5,601 nt of DNA from Anaerolineales bacterium (lineage in GTDB: Bacteria > Chloroflexota > Anaerolineae > 4572-78 > NAK82): NCBI GenBank assembly GCA_024643945.1, contig JAHELX010000438.1, positions 1-5,601 of the forward strand, read 5' to 3'. Each line of letters begins with the position of its first letter. Within the stretch, counting starts at the first letter, position 1. This document shows positions 1-4,709 of this stretch, piece by piece. Below the pieces are notes generated by a model, which saw only the letters and a program-made list of their open reading frames with translations, did no database searches and was not told where the DNA came from. The translations under genes and the position numbers were made by a program.

Positions 1-161
1 AGGACGTCACCGTAGTACTTGTCGGCGATCTTGGACAGCCAATCGCCGAGCTGAACCGTGTAGTCCGACTCGCACGCGACCGGCTCCTGGGCCATGGATA
101 CGAGGGGCAGCCAGAACGCCCCCACGACGAGCAGTGTGACGAAAAGTGTTAGCTTTTTCAT
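1..161 (-). CDS. Exported LysM-domain protein, N-terminal fragment (runs off the left edge)
   Basis: The visible 53 residues begin MKKLTLFVTLLVV, a classic Sec signal peptide with a basic N-terminus and a hydrophobic core at about residues 5-22. A plausible signal peptidase I site follows VSMA, before QEP. After a short linker containing a Cys comes YTVQLGDWLSKIADKYYGD, which has the YxVqxGDxLskIAxkyyGd pattern of the start of a LysM repeat. LysM modules usually bind peptidoglycan or other N-acetylglucosamine polymers, so the mature protein probably acts outside the cytoplasmic membrane. The start at ATG 161 is preceded by AGAGGCG at a suitable distance. It lies 29 bases after the HdeD-like gene on the same strand, so co-transcription is likely. 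The rest of the protein, and therefore its main function, is outside the window. In related proteins such a module may be joined to a solute-binding or peptidase domain, which cannot be judged here. Confidence 0.82.
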   Translation of the reverse strand, partial: MKKLTLFVTLLVVGAFWLPLVSMAQEPVACESDYTVQLGDWLSKIADKYYGDV

Positions 162-190
162 GGTTCGCCTCTTAGAGTCTTTTCTTTGTA

Positions 191-739
191 CTACGTAGCC
201 GGGACCTCGTCCCCCAACTTGCGGATGCGGAACGACAGGCTTATGAGCACGGCTCCACCAACGAGGGCAGAGATCCCCATCACGATGGACAGCATGGGCG
301 GGGCCACCAGCGGCGAGGCCAGCAGGAGCACGCCAAAGACGATGTTGATGGCCCCCAGGATAAGCGCCCCTAACCCGCCGCCCTTGTAGGCGTAGATCAG
401 GCTGATCCCTCCCATTAGAATGGCCCCCACGGCCACGACGGAGACCAGGGTGCCTCGCGGCACAAGATCCTTGAACAACGGATAGCCCAAGACCAGAATA
501 CCCGCCAGAATCCCCCGCGCCAGGGACCAGGCCCAGTGCAGGTCCGACTCCCTGACCAAGATCCAGATGATGGAGAAGAACCCACTGGCCATCCACCAGA
601 CGCCCAGGAACACCAGGAGGGTGGCGACGGTTATGCCAGGCGCAACGACGAATGATAGCCCCAACAGTAACACCGCCACGCCTTCGAGCAGGACGATCCA
701 CCAAATATGGGCCAGGTTCTCGGCTGTGCCGGTAGCCAT
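191..739 (-). CDS. HdeD/DUF308 family membrane protein
   Basis: This 182-residue protein is almost entirely hydrophobic, with six predicted membrane helices at about residues 13-32, 37-61, 70-88, 98-116, 121-141 and 148-170. Its short charged loops and basic end RIRK match the DUF308/HdeD fold, which is built from repeated helix pairs. HdeD of Escherichia coli is an inner-membrane protein of the acid-fitness island that contributes to acid resistance at high cell density. Most bacterial homologues have no known biochemical role, so acid stress is a family hint rather than a demonstrated function. The length fits the family's roughly 180-190 residues. The ATG at 739 has a strong AGGAGG (747-752) 7 bases upstream, which settles the start. 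It lies 155 bases downstream of the DUF1269-type gene and 29 bases upstream of the LysM gene. Confidence 0.88.
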   Translation of the reverse strand: MATGTAENLAHIWWIVLLEGVAVLLLGLSFVVAPGITVATLLVFLGVWWMASGFFSIIWILVRESDLHWAWSLARGILAGILVLGYPLFKDLVPRGTLVSVVAVGAILMGGISLIYAYKGGGLGALILGAINIVFGVLLLASPLVAPPMLSIVMGISALVGGAVLISLSFRIRKLGDEVPAT

Positions 740-746
740 GATCGTT

Positions 747-752
747 CCTCCT
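747..752 (-). promoter_or_regulatory. Ribosome binding site of the HdeD-like gene
   Basis: The minus strand reads AGGAGG, a full match to the anti-Shine-Dalgarno consensus, 7 bases before ATG 739. Confidence 0.8.
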
Positions 753-824
753 GTGATCCACTATGCCGTCTCGGAGTCGGTCGCTTTCTCTGGCTGGACC
801 TGCCTAACGTGTCCACTCCTTGGC

Positions 825-872
825 CTGGGCCTCCCAGCGCATTCTTTCTTCGACCTCATAGCGGGACCCCGC
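825..872. other. Two short hairpins in the DUF1269-HdeD gap
   Basis: The 155-base gap contains two small inverted repeats. One is CTGGG-CCT-CCCAG (825-837). The other is GCGGGACCCCGC (861-872), a 4-5 bp stem followed on the plus strand by CTTTTTCTTTCT. The second looks like a rho-independent terminator for plus-strand transcription, yet no plus-strand gene lies upstream. In the direction of the real genes it is preceded, not followed, by the homopolymer run. The stems are short, so chance is a fair explanation. I see no convincing promoter in this gap. Confidence 0.3.
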
Positions 873-894
873 CTTTTTCTTTCTAATGGGTAAA

Positions 895-1386
895 CTACTC
901 CTCGTGCACGCCAAAGGTTTCTTTTAGCCTGGCCTCGGCCTCTCGCGACAGCGAAGTCTGGAGGATCTTGCCGTTGAAGTGCTCCAGCTCGTCCACTAGC
1001 TTATCCGGCGTGGCCTGCCGCGCCAGCAGGAACAGGGCCGAGTGGCCTGGCTCGATAGTTTTGGTGACTTCTTTGATGAAGCCGTCGTCCACGCCATAGT
1101 CGCCGAGTGCGCCGGCGACCGCGCCGGACGTGGCACCCATGGCCATGCCCAACCACGGCATCCAGAACAACAGGCCGATAAACATGCCCCAGAAGGCTCC
1201 GCCAAGGGCGCCGGCCCCCACCAGGTTGACCGCCTGCTTGATCTTGACCTTGCCACCCTGCCTGCGAACCACAACCGCAGCGTCGTCCAGCGTGATCAAC
1301 CCCTGCTTCTGTAGTCCCACCAGCGCATCCCGCAGCTCGGCCGCGCCGGTCTCGTCGTCAAAGGCGATCACAATCAGCTCACTCAT
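895..1386 (-). CDS. DUF1269 family glycine-zipper membrane protein
   Basis: This 163-residue protein has the architecture and length of the DUF1269 family. An N-terminal soluble alpha/beta part (MSELIVIAFDD, then AAELRDAL and DDAAVVVRR, residues 1-50) leads into a glycine-rich hydrophobic hairpin at about residues 55-96. A second soluble part follows, with FIKEVTKTIEPGHSALFLL and a charged helical C-terminus. The membrane part shows regular four-residue glycine spacing at G59/G63/G67/G71 and G80/G84/G88/G92, the GxxxGxxxG pattern of tightly packed helices. The family's biochemical role is unknown; it is often annotated as a membrane protein of unknown function. The ATG at 1386 has only a modest ribosome site (GAAAGGG), but MSELIVIAFD is the usual family beginning. 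The gene sits between a transporter and an HdeD-like gene on the same strand. Confidence 0.85.
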   Translation of the reverse strand: MSELIVIAFDDETGAAELRDALVGLQKQGLITLDDAAVVVRRQGGKVKIKQAVNLVGAGALGGAFWGMFIGLLFWMPWLGMAMGATSGAVAGALGDYGVDDGFIKEVTKTIEPGHSALFLLARQATPDKLVDELEHFNGKILQTSLSREAEARLKETFGVHEE

Positions 1387-1447
1387 TGGTTTTACCCTTT
1401 CTCGAGAAGTGGACGGTCGGGTGGTGTTCCATCCAACATTCTTTGGA

Positions 1448-1482
1448 AAGACTTCCGAAGTTTTGAAAACTTCGGAGGTCTT
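1448..1482. repeat. 35-base palindrome, hairpin or dispersed-repeat unit
   Basis: AAGACTTCCGAAGTTTT (1448-1464) and AAAACTTCGGAGGTCTT (1466-1482) are reverse complements except for one position that can form a G-U pair. They are separated by a single base at 1465, so the inverted repeat is almost seamless. As RNA it would form a long stem with a small A/U-rich loop. It lies 24 bases after the stop of the BASS-type gene and 62 bases before the DUF1269-type start region, so it could terminate or stabilise the upstream transcript. Neither strand has a good U-tract after the stem (the minus strand continues TCCAAAG), so it is not a canonical intrinsic terminator. Its form resembles dispersed intergenic palindromes that I recall from Chloroflexota genomes. 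Confidence 0.8.
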
Positions 1483-1505
1483 CTCGTCAGGACTTCGGGC
1501 GCCAC

Positions 1506-2378
1506 TCAGGCGGCTGTGGGTTGGGATGCTGCGTCAGCGGGCTGGCCACGCCGGCCGAGTTCGCCGGCGGTGAGCATCAAGAGCACCAGCATGAGCAGCG
1601 CGCCGACGATGATCATGACCAGCACGCCTGGGTCGCTGAAGTTGCCGGCCGCCACCACCATGGCCGCCGAGACGTTGCGCTGGGCGGTGCCCAGGCCCAC
1701 GACCGGCTTGGTATCCGCCGCCGGGCCACCCAGGAAGAAGCCCAGACCAAAGGAGACGAGGATAAAAATCAGCGCCGCCAGAATCGCGCCCGTGCCTACA
1801 GTGCCCAGCACCGTTCTGAAGTTGAGCACCAGCATGAGGACCAGCAGCAGCATCAGGCTGGTGTTGGAGGCCTGGGCCATGGTGGGCTGGAGCGAGGTGG
1901 CCACCCCCTCGTAGCGCGCCTTGATGAACAGGCCGGCAGCCAGGGGGATCAACATCAAGACGATCAGAGAGCTGGCGATATCCATGGGGTTGACTGCTAC
2001 CCCCGGCAGCAATAAGGGCAATACGATGGGGACATAAACCACCGTAACCACCATCAGCAGCACCATCAGGCCTACGCCGAAGGCGACGTTTCCCTTGGCC
2101 GCCAGGACCAGCTTGGGCAGGAAAGGCGCACCGGCGGCTGTGGCCAGCAGAATCAAGCCGATAGCCAGCGGTTCGTCCAGAGGGATGACCAGCTTGATGA
2201 GGACCCCAACCAGCGGCACCAGGATAAAGTTGGCCAGCAGCGCCTTGATCACCAGGGCCACATCCCGCAACGGGTCGAGAACCTGTTTGATGGTCAGGCT
2301 CAAGCCCATGCTCAGCATGCTGCTGACGACAAAGACCAGCACGGCCAAGTTGGCTAATACCTGGAGCATTTCACTCAT
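1506..2378 (-). CDS. BASS/SBF-type (bile acid:sodium symporter family) transporter
   Basis: The protein is 290 residues from ATG 2378 and hydrophobic throughout, with nine or ten membrane helices, as in the BASS superfamily (SBF domain). Family-like features are the opening with GLSLT near residue 28, the TM4 region LLATAAGAPFLPKLVLAAKG (about 77-96), and the later crossover region GLGTAQRNVSAAMVVA (228-243). Members import organic anions such as bile acids, pyruvate or other acids, usually with Na+. In the crossover region the ExGxQN-like motif of well-studied symporters reads GTAQRN, without the glutamate that helps bind Na+, so substrate and coupling ion are open. A longer frame begins at 2414, but ATG 2378 is preferred: AGGAGG (2388-2393) sits 9 bases upstream, and the protein then begins MSEMLQVL. 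Its first 8 bases (ATGAGTGA) overlap the end of the upstream gene, which suggests translational coupling. Confidence 0.85.
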   Translation of the reverse strand: MSEMLQVLANLAVLVFVVSSMLSMGLSLTIKQVLDPLRDVALVIKALLANFILVPLVGVLIKLVIPLDEPLAIGLILLATAAGAPFLPKLVLAAKGNVAFGVGLMVLLMVVTVVYVPIVLPLLLPGVAVNPMDIASSLIVLMLIPLAAGLFIKARYEGVATSLQPTMAQASNTSLMLLLVLMLVLNFRTVLGTVGTGAILAALIFILVSFGLGFFLGGPAADTKPVVGLGTAQRNVSAAMVVAAGNFSDPGVLVMIIVGALLMLVLLMLTAGELGRRGQPADAASQPTAA

Positions 2379-2787
2379 GATCAGGTTCCTCCTGGCCGAA
2401 GGCACCCCTGACACCGGGCAGCATGATGTAGATCAGCACGAGCGCGTTGATAATGAAGCTGATGCTGACATCCGACCAGGTGGTAGCTCCCAACATCAGA
2501 GTGAAATCCAGGACCAGGTTGAAGATCGTGATCACCGCCAGGAACAGCCAGGCCTGGGGATCGACGTTCCAGAGCATTTGGACGAGCCAGATATACACCC
2601 AGACCATCAGCGCCCACATGAGGGCGTTGAAGAGACTAAAAGCCCTGAAAGCGAAGGGACCGATGAAAAAGGGCAGGATCCCCAGCGACTGCAAGGTGTG
2701 CACCGCTGCGAAGAAGGCCAGGATACCCGCCAGGATGGCCAGAATAGTGACACCGAAGGGTCGATTTGAAGGTCGTGTGGCAGACAT
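2371..2787 (-). CDS. Uncharacterised four-helix membrane protein
   Basis: I do not recognise a named family for this 138-residue protein. It begins MSATRPSNRPFGVTILAILA; an RPxGVTILAIL-type opening is common to small membrane proteins of unknown function in Chloroflexota and Actinomycetota. Predicted membrane segments lie at about residues 11-31, 45-71, 79-101 and 107-124. The third and fourth are joined by a short polar loop (TTWSDVS), and the tail is acidic (GQEEPDHE). The frame is open up to 2841, but ATG 2787 is chosen because AAGGAGAT (about 2794-2801) lies just upstream and the membrane-protein character begins there. Its TGA stop (2371-2373) lies inside the start of the BASS-type gene, which makes the two a likely coupled pair. 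It may be an accessory subunit or co-regulated partner of that transporter, but this is inference from position alone. Confidence 0.8.
   Translation of the reverse strand: MSATRPSNRPFGVTILAILAGILAFFAAVHTLQSLGILPFFIGPFAFRAFSLFNALMWALMVWVYIWLVQMLWNVDPQAWLFLAVITIFNLVLDFTLMLGATTWSDVSISFIINALVLIYIMLPGVRGAFGQEEPDHE
2388..2393 (-). promoter_or_regulatory. Ribosome binding site deciding the BASS gene start
   Basis: AGGAGG on the minus strand lies 9 bases before ATG 2378 and inside the last codons of the upstream gene. It favours this start over the in-frame ATG at 2414, which has no comparable site. Confidence 0.75.
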
Positions 2788-2903
2788 ATGATCATCTCCT
2801 TGTTCTGAAGTTGTTTGTGTCAAACTGAAATTGTCGCCCAAACTCGCTCCTTCAGTCTATCACATGAATCCGGCGGCGACATCAGGCATTCGTTCAGTCC
2901 GTC

Positions 2904-2947
2904 CCCTATACGAACATATAGTTTTTTGTCAGGACGTTCATATAGGG
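2904..2947. repeat. Imperfect inverted repeat, candidate operator
   Basis: CCCTATACGAAC (2904-2915) and GTTCATATAGGG (2936-2947) are reverse complements at 11 of 12 positions, separated by 20 bases. The same stretch also holds a direct repeat: ACGAACATATAG (2910-2921) and ACGTTCATATAG (2934-2945), 24 bases apart and differing at two positions. The repeat covers the best minus-strand promoter candidate, so it could be a regulator binding site. A weak hairpin is the alternative. Confidence 0.5.
2905..2932 (-). promoter_or_regulatory. Candidate sigma-70-type promoter of the left block
   Basis: On the minus strand CTGACA (2927-2932, 5 of 6 to TTGACA) is followed after 16 bases by TATAGG (2905-2910, 4 of 6 to TATAAT). 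Transcription would start near 2898, giving a leader of about 110 bases before ATG 2787. It lies within the inverted repeat at 2904-2947. The call rests on consensus matching only. Confidence 0.4.
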
Positions 2948-3058
2948 CACACACTGAACAGAAACCTGGAGACGTGCGGATTCGGCGCCCATAGAGGTGG
3001 TTTCGGACGAGCTCATAACCCCAATACTTGGAGGCTCCGAATATGTTGGCTTTAGTTA

Positions 3059-3074
3059 CTGTACATTCGTACAG
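3059..3074. promoter_or_regulatory. Perfect palindrome CTGTAC-N4-GTACAG, candidate regulator (LexA-like) site
   Basis: CTGTAC (3059-3064), ATTC, GTACAG (3069-3074) is a perfect dyad. It matches the CTGT-N8-ACAG core of the proteobacterial LexA box and resembles GTAC-centred boxes of some other phyla. The spacing and the symmetrical 16-base length are typical of a dimeric helix-turn-helix site. No DNA-damage gene lies beside it, so LexA is only one possibility. It sits about 50 bases upstream of the candidate plus-strand promoter and about 90 bases upstream of the microprotein start. Confidence 0.45.
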
Positions 3075-3098
3075 GGCAAAGACTATGCGTTTGTTCGA

Positions 3099-3126
3099 TG
3101 TACACAAACCGCTTTTGGGATACAAT
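3099..3126 (+). promoter_or_regulatory. Weak candidate promoter of the right block
   Basis: TGTACA (3099-3104, 4 of 6 to the -35 consensus) and TACAAT (3121-3126, 5 of 6 to the -10 consensus) are 16 bases apart. Transcription would begin near 3133, about 30 bases before the microprotein start. The -10 element is good and the -35 is poor, which would suit an activated promoter. Consensus evidence only. Confidence 0.35.
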
Positions 3127-3162
3127 CAAGATGGTAACCTGCAATCTTAGCGAGTAAATGAA

Positions 3163-3333
3163 ATGGACCGGGGTGTGCAAGTCGGCCTGGTCGGCGGCAG
3201 CGCCGTGGGCTTTCTGGTTGGGATCCTGTTGGGTGGCCCTGCCGGCGGGCTGCTGGCAGGAACGGCCGGTGGAGCGCTGGTAGGTAAGCTGGCGCCGGGC
3301 CTTGAGAGGAAACGATTGAGGGACAATAAGTGA
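3163..3333 (+). CDS. Glycine-zipper membrane microprotein (56 residues)
   Basis: ATG 3163 to TGA 3333 encodes 56 residues beginning [12 protein letters not shown]. Almost all of residues 4-43 is a hydrophobic glycine-rich stretch with one central Pro (P26), consistent with one long or two short membrane helices. The tail is charged ([10 protein letters not shown]). Glycine falls at every fourth residue, 4, 8, 12, 16, 20, 24 and 28, with Ala at 32 and Gly at 36. A second register holds G25, G29, G33, G37 and G41. This is a textbook glycine zipper, a pattern that packs helices tightly and is found in oligomeric membrane proteins and YtxH-like small proteins. No specific function can be assigned. 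The ribosome site is weak (GCGAG, 3150-3154). The stop overlaps a possible GTG start of the AI-2E-type gene (GTGA), arguing for a real, co-translated gene. Confidence 0.72.
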   Translation: MDRGVQVGLVGGSAVGFLVGILLGGPAGGLLAGTAGGALVGKLAPGLERKRLRDNK

Positions 3334-3349
3334 AGAGTCCTATGAACCT

Positions 3350-3356
3350 GGAGGTG
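3350..3356 (+). promoter_or_regulatory. Ribosome binding site favouring the GTG 3363 start
   Basis: GGAGGTG ends 6 bases before the in-frame GTG at 3363, ideal in sequence and spacing. Competing starts are GTG 3330, with GAGGGA (3318-3323) 6 bases upstream and a 4-base overlap with the microprotein, and ATG 3342, with only GAAGAG 4 bases upstream. Confidence 0.5.
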
Positions 3357-3362
3357 CAAGCT

Positions 3363-4640
3363 GTGACAGACACTGAGGCAGCATCGGGCCAGGATGAGCT
3401 GGCGGCCTCCGTGGGGCGTTCGCGCGAGGCATGGCAGCGCCTGGGGATGCGCCTGCGTAGCGTTACACCCAGCGCACTGGCACGCTCCCTGCTGACCTTT
3501 GGGGCGCTGGGCGCTGTTGTTTGGGTGTTGGTAGCCTCCTGGCCGGCGCTACTCCCCTTCGTCGCGGGTGGGGTCCTGGCCTACACCGCCCTGCCCCTGG
3601 TCAATTTCCTGGATCGCCTGCTGCCACGCTTCTTGGCCGCCCTGTTGGGGATGCTGGTTGCGCTGGGTGCGGTCGCCGCCGTCCTGTGGGTGCTCGTGCC
3701 GCCCGTGATTGTGCAGTTCGTCAACCTGGTGGGCGCGATTCCGCCCGACGTAGAGCTGCAGGACATGATCGCCCCGCTGATGGCCCGGATCAGGACCTTA
3801 CCTGGTCCGATACAGCCTATCGTCATAGATGGGATCAACGCGGTAATAGACCGGATGCGTGGGAATGCCAATATGCTGATTCCCACGCTCCTGAGTGCCG
3901 GCGGTCTGCTCAATCTTTTGAACGCGGTAGGGTTCGTGCTGGGCGTGCTGGTCCTACCCACCTGGCTACTGAGCGCGCTGAAAGACCAACCGCGCGCCGT
4001 ACCAGTCCTTATGGCCGGGCTGCCGGCCGGGTTGCGCGCCGACTTTAGGGCCGTGGTCAGGATTTTGGACCGGGTGGCCGGGACATTTCTGCGTGGCCAG
4101 GTGTTGCTGGGCCTGGCCGTTGGGGTGGCGACCTATCTGGCGATCGGCCTGCTGGAACTGCTCGGCTTTCCCCAGGTGCACTACAAGGTCTTCTTTTCCG
4201 TGCTGGCCGGCCTGATGCAACTGATCCCAGAGGTCGGACCGATGGTCAACATCATCTTCACTACGCTGCTGGCCCTGGTAACGGTCTCCAGAGAGGCGGC
4301 GCTGATGGTGCTGCTGCTCTATGTGGCCATTCAGTTTCTGACCAACCGGCTGGTGAAGGATCAGGTGGAGCAGCGCATTATCAACGCCCATCCGGTTATC
4401 CTGGTTTTGGTGATCGTGGCCTTGAGCCAGCTTGGCACGTTGTGGTTCTTCCTGGCGGCGCCGGTCGCAGCCGTGGCACGTGACCTGTTCCGCTATGTGT
4501 ATGGCCGCGTAAGCGATCCGCCCCTGCCGGCGGGGATGCTTCCTGGGGAGGGCATGCCTGTGCCACAGCCAGCGCGCCGGCTGCCATCCAGGCGCGGATT
4601 AAGGCGGCGGGCGGTCCCCTCGGCGCGGGGCCGAACGTAG
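3363..4640 (+). CDS. AI-2E/PerM family permease
   Basis: The protein is 425 residues from GTG 3363 (436 from GTG 3330, 432 from ATG 3342). Counting from 3330, hydrophobic segments lie at about 52-95, 101-132, 186-217, 257-280, 284-318, 323-340 and 354-385, the layout of AI-2E transporters (also called PerM, YdiK or TqsA relatives). Family hallmarks are the soluble segment between early helices (about 135-185), LIPEVGPMVNII (298-309), corresponding to the IPxxGP motif, and the late segment with VKDQVEQRIINAHPVILV (342-359) followed by WFFLAAPVAAVARDLFRY. Members export autoinducer-2 or act in ion antiport, and most are unassigned, so the substrate is unknown. The C-terminus after residue 395 is a Pro-rich, strongly Arg-rich tail (RRLPSRRGLRRR) longer than typical. 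The gene probably forms an operon with the microprotein upstream and the SPFH gene 69 bases downstream. Confidence 0.85.
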   Translation: MTDTEAASGQDELAASVGRSREAWQRLGMRLRSVTPSALARSLLTFGALGAVVWVLVASWPALLPFVAGGVLAYTALPLVNFLDRLLPRFLAALLGMLVALGAVAAVLWVLVPPVIVQFVNLVGAIPPDVELQDMIAPLMARIRTLPGPIQPIVIDGINAVIDRMRGNANMLIPTLLSAGGLLNLLNAVGFVLGVLVLPTWLLSALKDQPRAVPVLMAGLPAGLRADFRAVVRILDRVAGTFLRGQVLLGLAVGVATYLAIGLLELLGFPQVHYKVFFSVLAGLMQLIPEVGPMVNIIFTTLLALVTVSREAALMVLLLYVAIQFLTNRLVKDQVEQRIINAHPVILVLVIVALSQLGTLWFFLAAPVAAVARDLFRYVYGRVSDPPLPAGMLPGEGMPVPQPARRLPSRRGLRRRAVPSARGRT

Positions 4641-4695
4641 AGTGCCGCAGCGAATCAGCTAAGTCACGCCGAATCGTTTGTCTATTCTGAGGTAT

Positions 4696-4701
4696 AGAGG
4701 T
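4696..4701 (+). promoter_or_regulatory. Ribosome binding site of the SPFH gene
   Basis: AGAGGT lies 8 bases before ATG 4710 and supports that start, which yields the N-terminal extension described for the gene. Confidence 0.55.
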
Positions 4702-4709
4702 CTCCGCTT

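Larger units (their letters stand above)
2788..3162. other. Divergent intergenic region
   Basis: These 375 bases between the minus-strand block and the plus-strand block carry no supported gene. The region is richer in A and T than its surroundings. A 101-residue open frame on the minus strand (2820-3125) has no family resemblance, no good ribosome site and a non-membrane, Cys-scattered composition, so I treat it as chance. The region holds the inverted repeat at 2904-2947, the palindrome at 3059-3074, a repeated CATTCGTTCAG/CATTCGTACAG element (2887-2897 and 3064-3074), and a loose TTCGGA/TCCGAA pair (3002-3007, 3036-3041). It most likely contains the promoters and regulator sites for both blocks. 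Confidence 0.7.

Noticed and set aside
861..884. Plus-strand intrinsic terminator (GCGGGACCCCGC plus T-rich run)
   Set aside because: The stem is only 4-5 bp and no plus-strand gene lies upstream; listed only as a weak hairpin.
1130..2015. Long plus-strand open frames opposite the DUF1269 and BASS genes
   Set aside because: They are antisense shadows of GC-rich coding sequence. Their Gln/His/Arg-rich low-complexity products have no domain, while the minus-strand frames are clear membrane proteins.
2095..2769. 224-residue plus-strand open frame opposite the BASS gene and the four-helix gene
   Set aside because: Its product is hydrophilic and low-complexity (HQDDQR, DQVEDRDHRQEQ type), it runs across two real genes, and it mirrors hydrophobic codons on the other strand.
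3088..3110. GTTCGAT stretch resembling a tRNA T-loop
   Set aside because: The bases flanking the loop do not form the 5-bp T-stem, and no acceptor or anticodon arm can be built.
2820..3125. 101-residue open frame on the minus strand across the divergent region
   Set aside because: It has no family resemblance, no good ribosome site, scattered Cys and Tyr from AT-rich DNA, and it overlaps the inverted repeats and promoter candidates.
3131..3157. Eight-codon open frame (MVTCNLSE) just before the microprotein, as a leader peptide
   Set aside because: It has no ribosome binding site, and the candidate transcription start falls at or inside it. There is no run of regulatory codons and no attenuator hairpin.
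3158..3283. Alternative frame from ATG 3158 (MKWTGVCK...)
   Set aside because: It ends at an early TAG and has a Trp- and Cys-rich composition typical of a shifted GC-rich frame. The frame from 3163 gives the regular glycine ladder and the overlapping stop.
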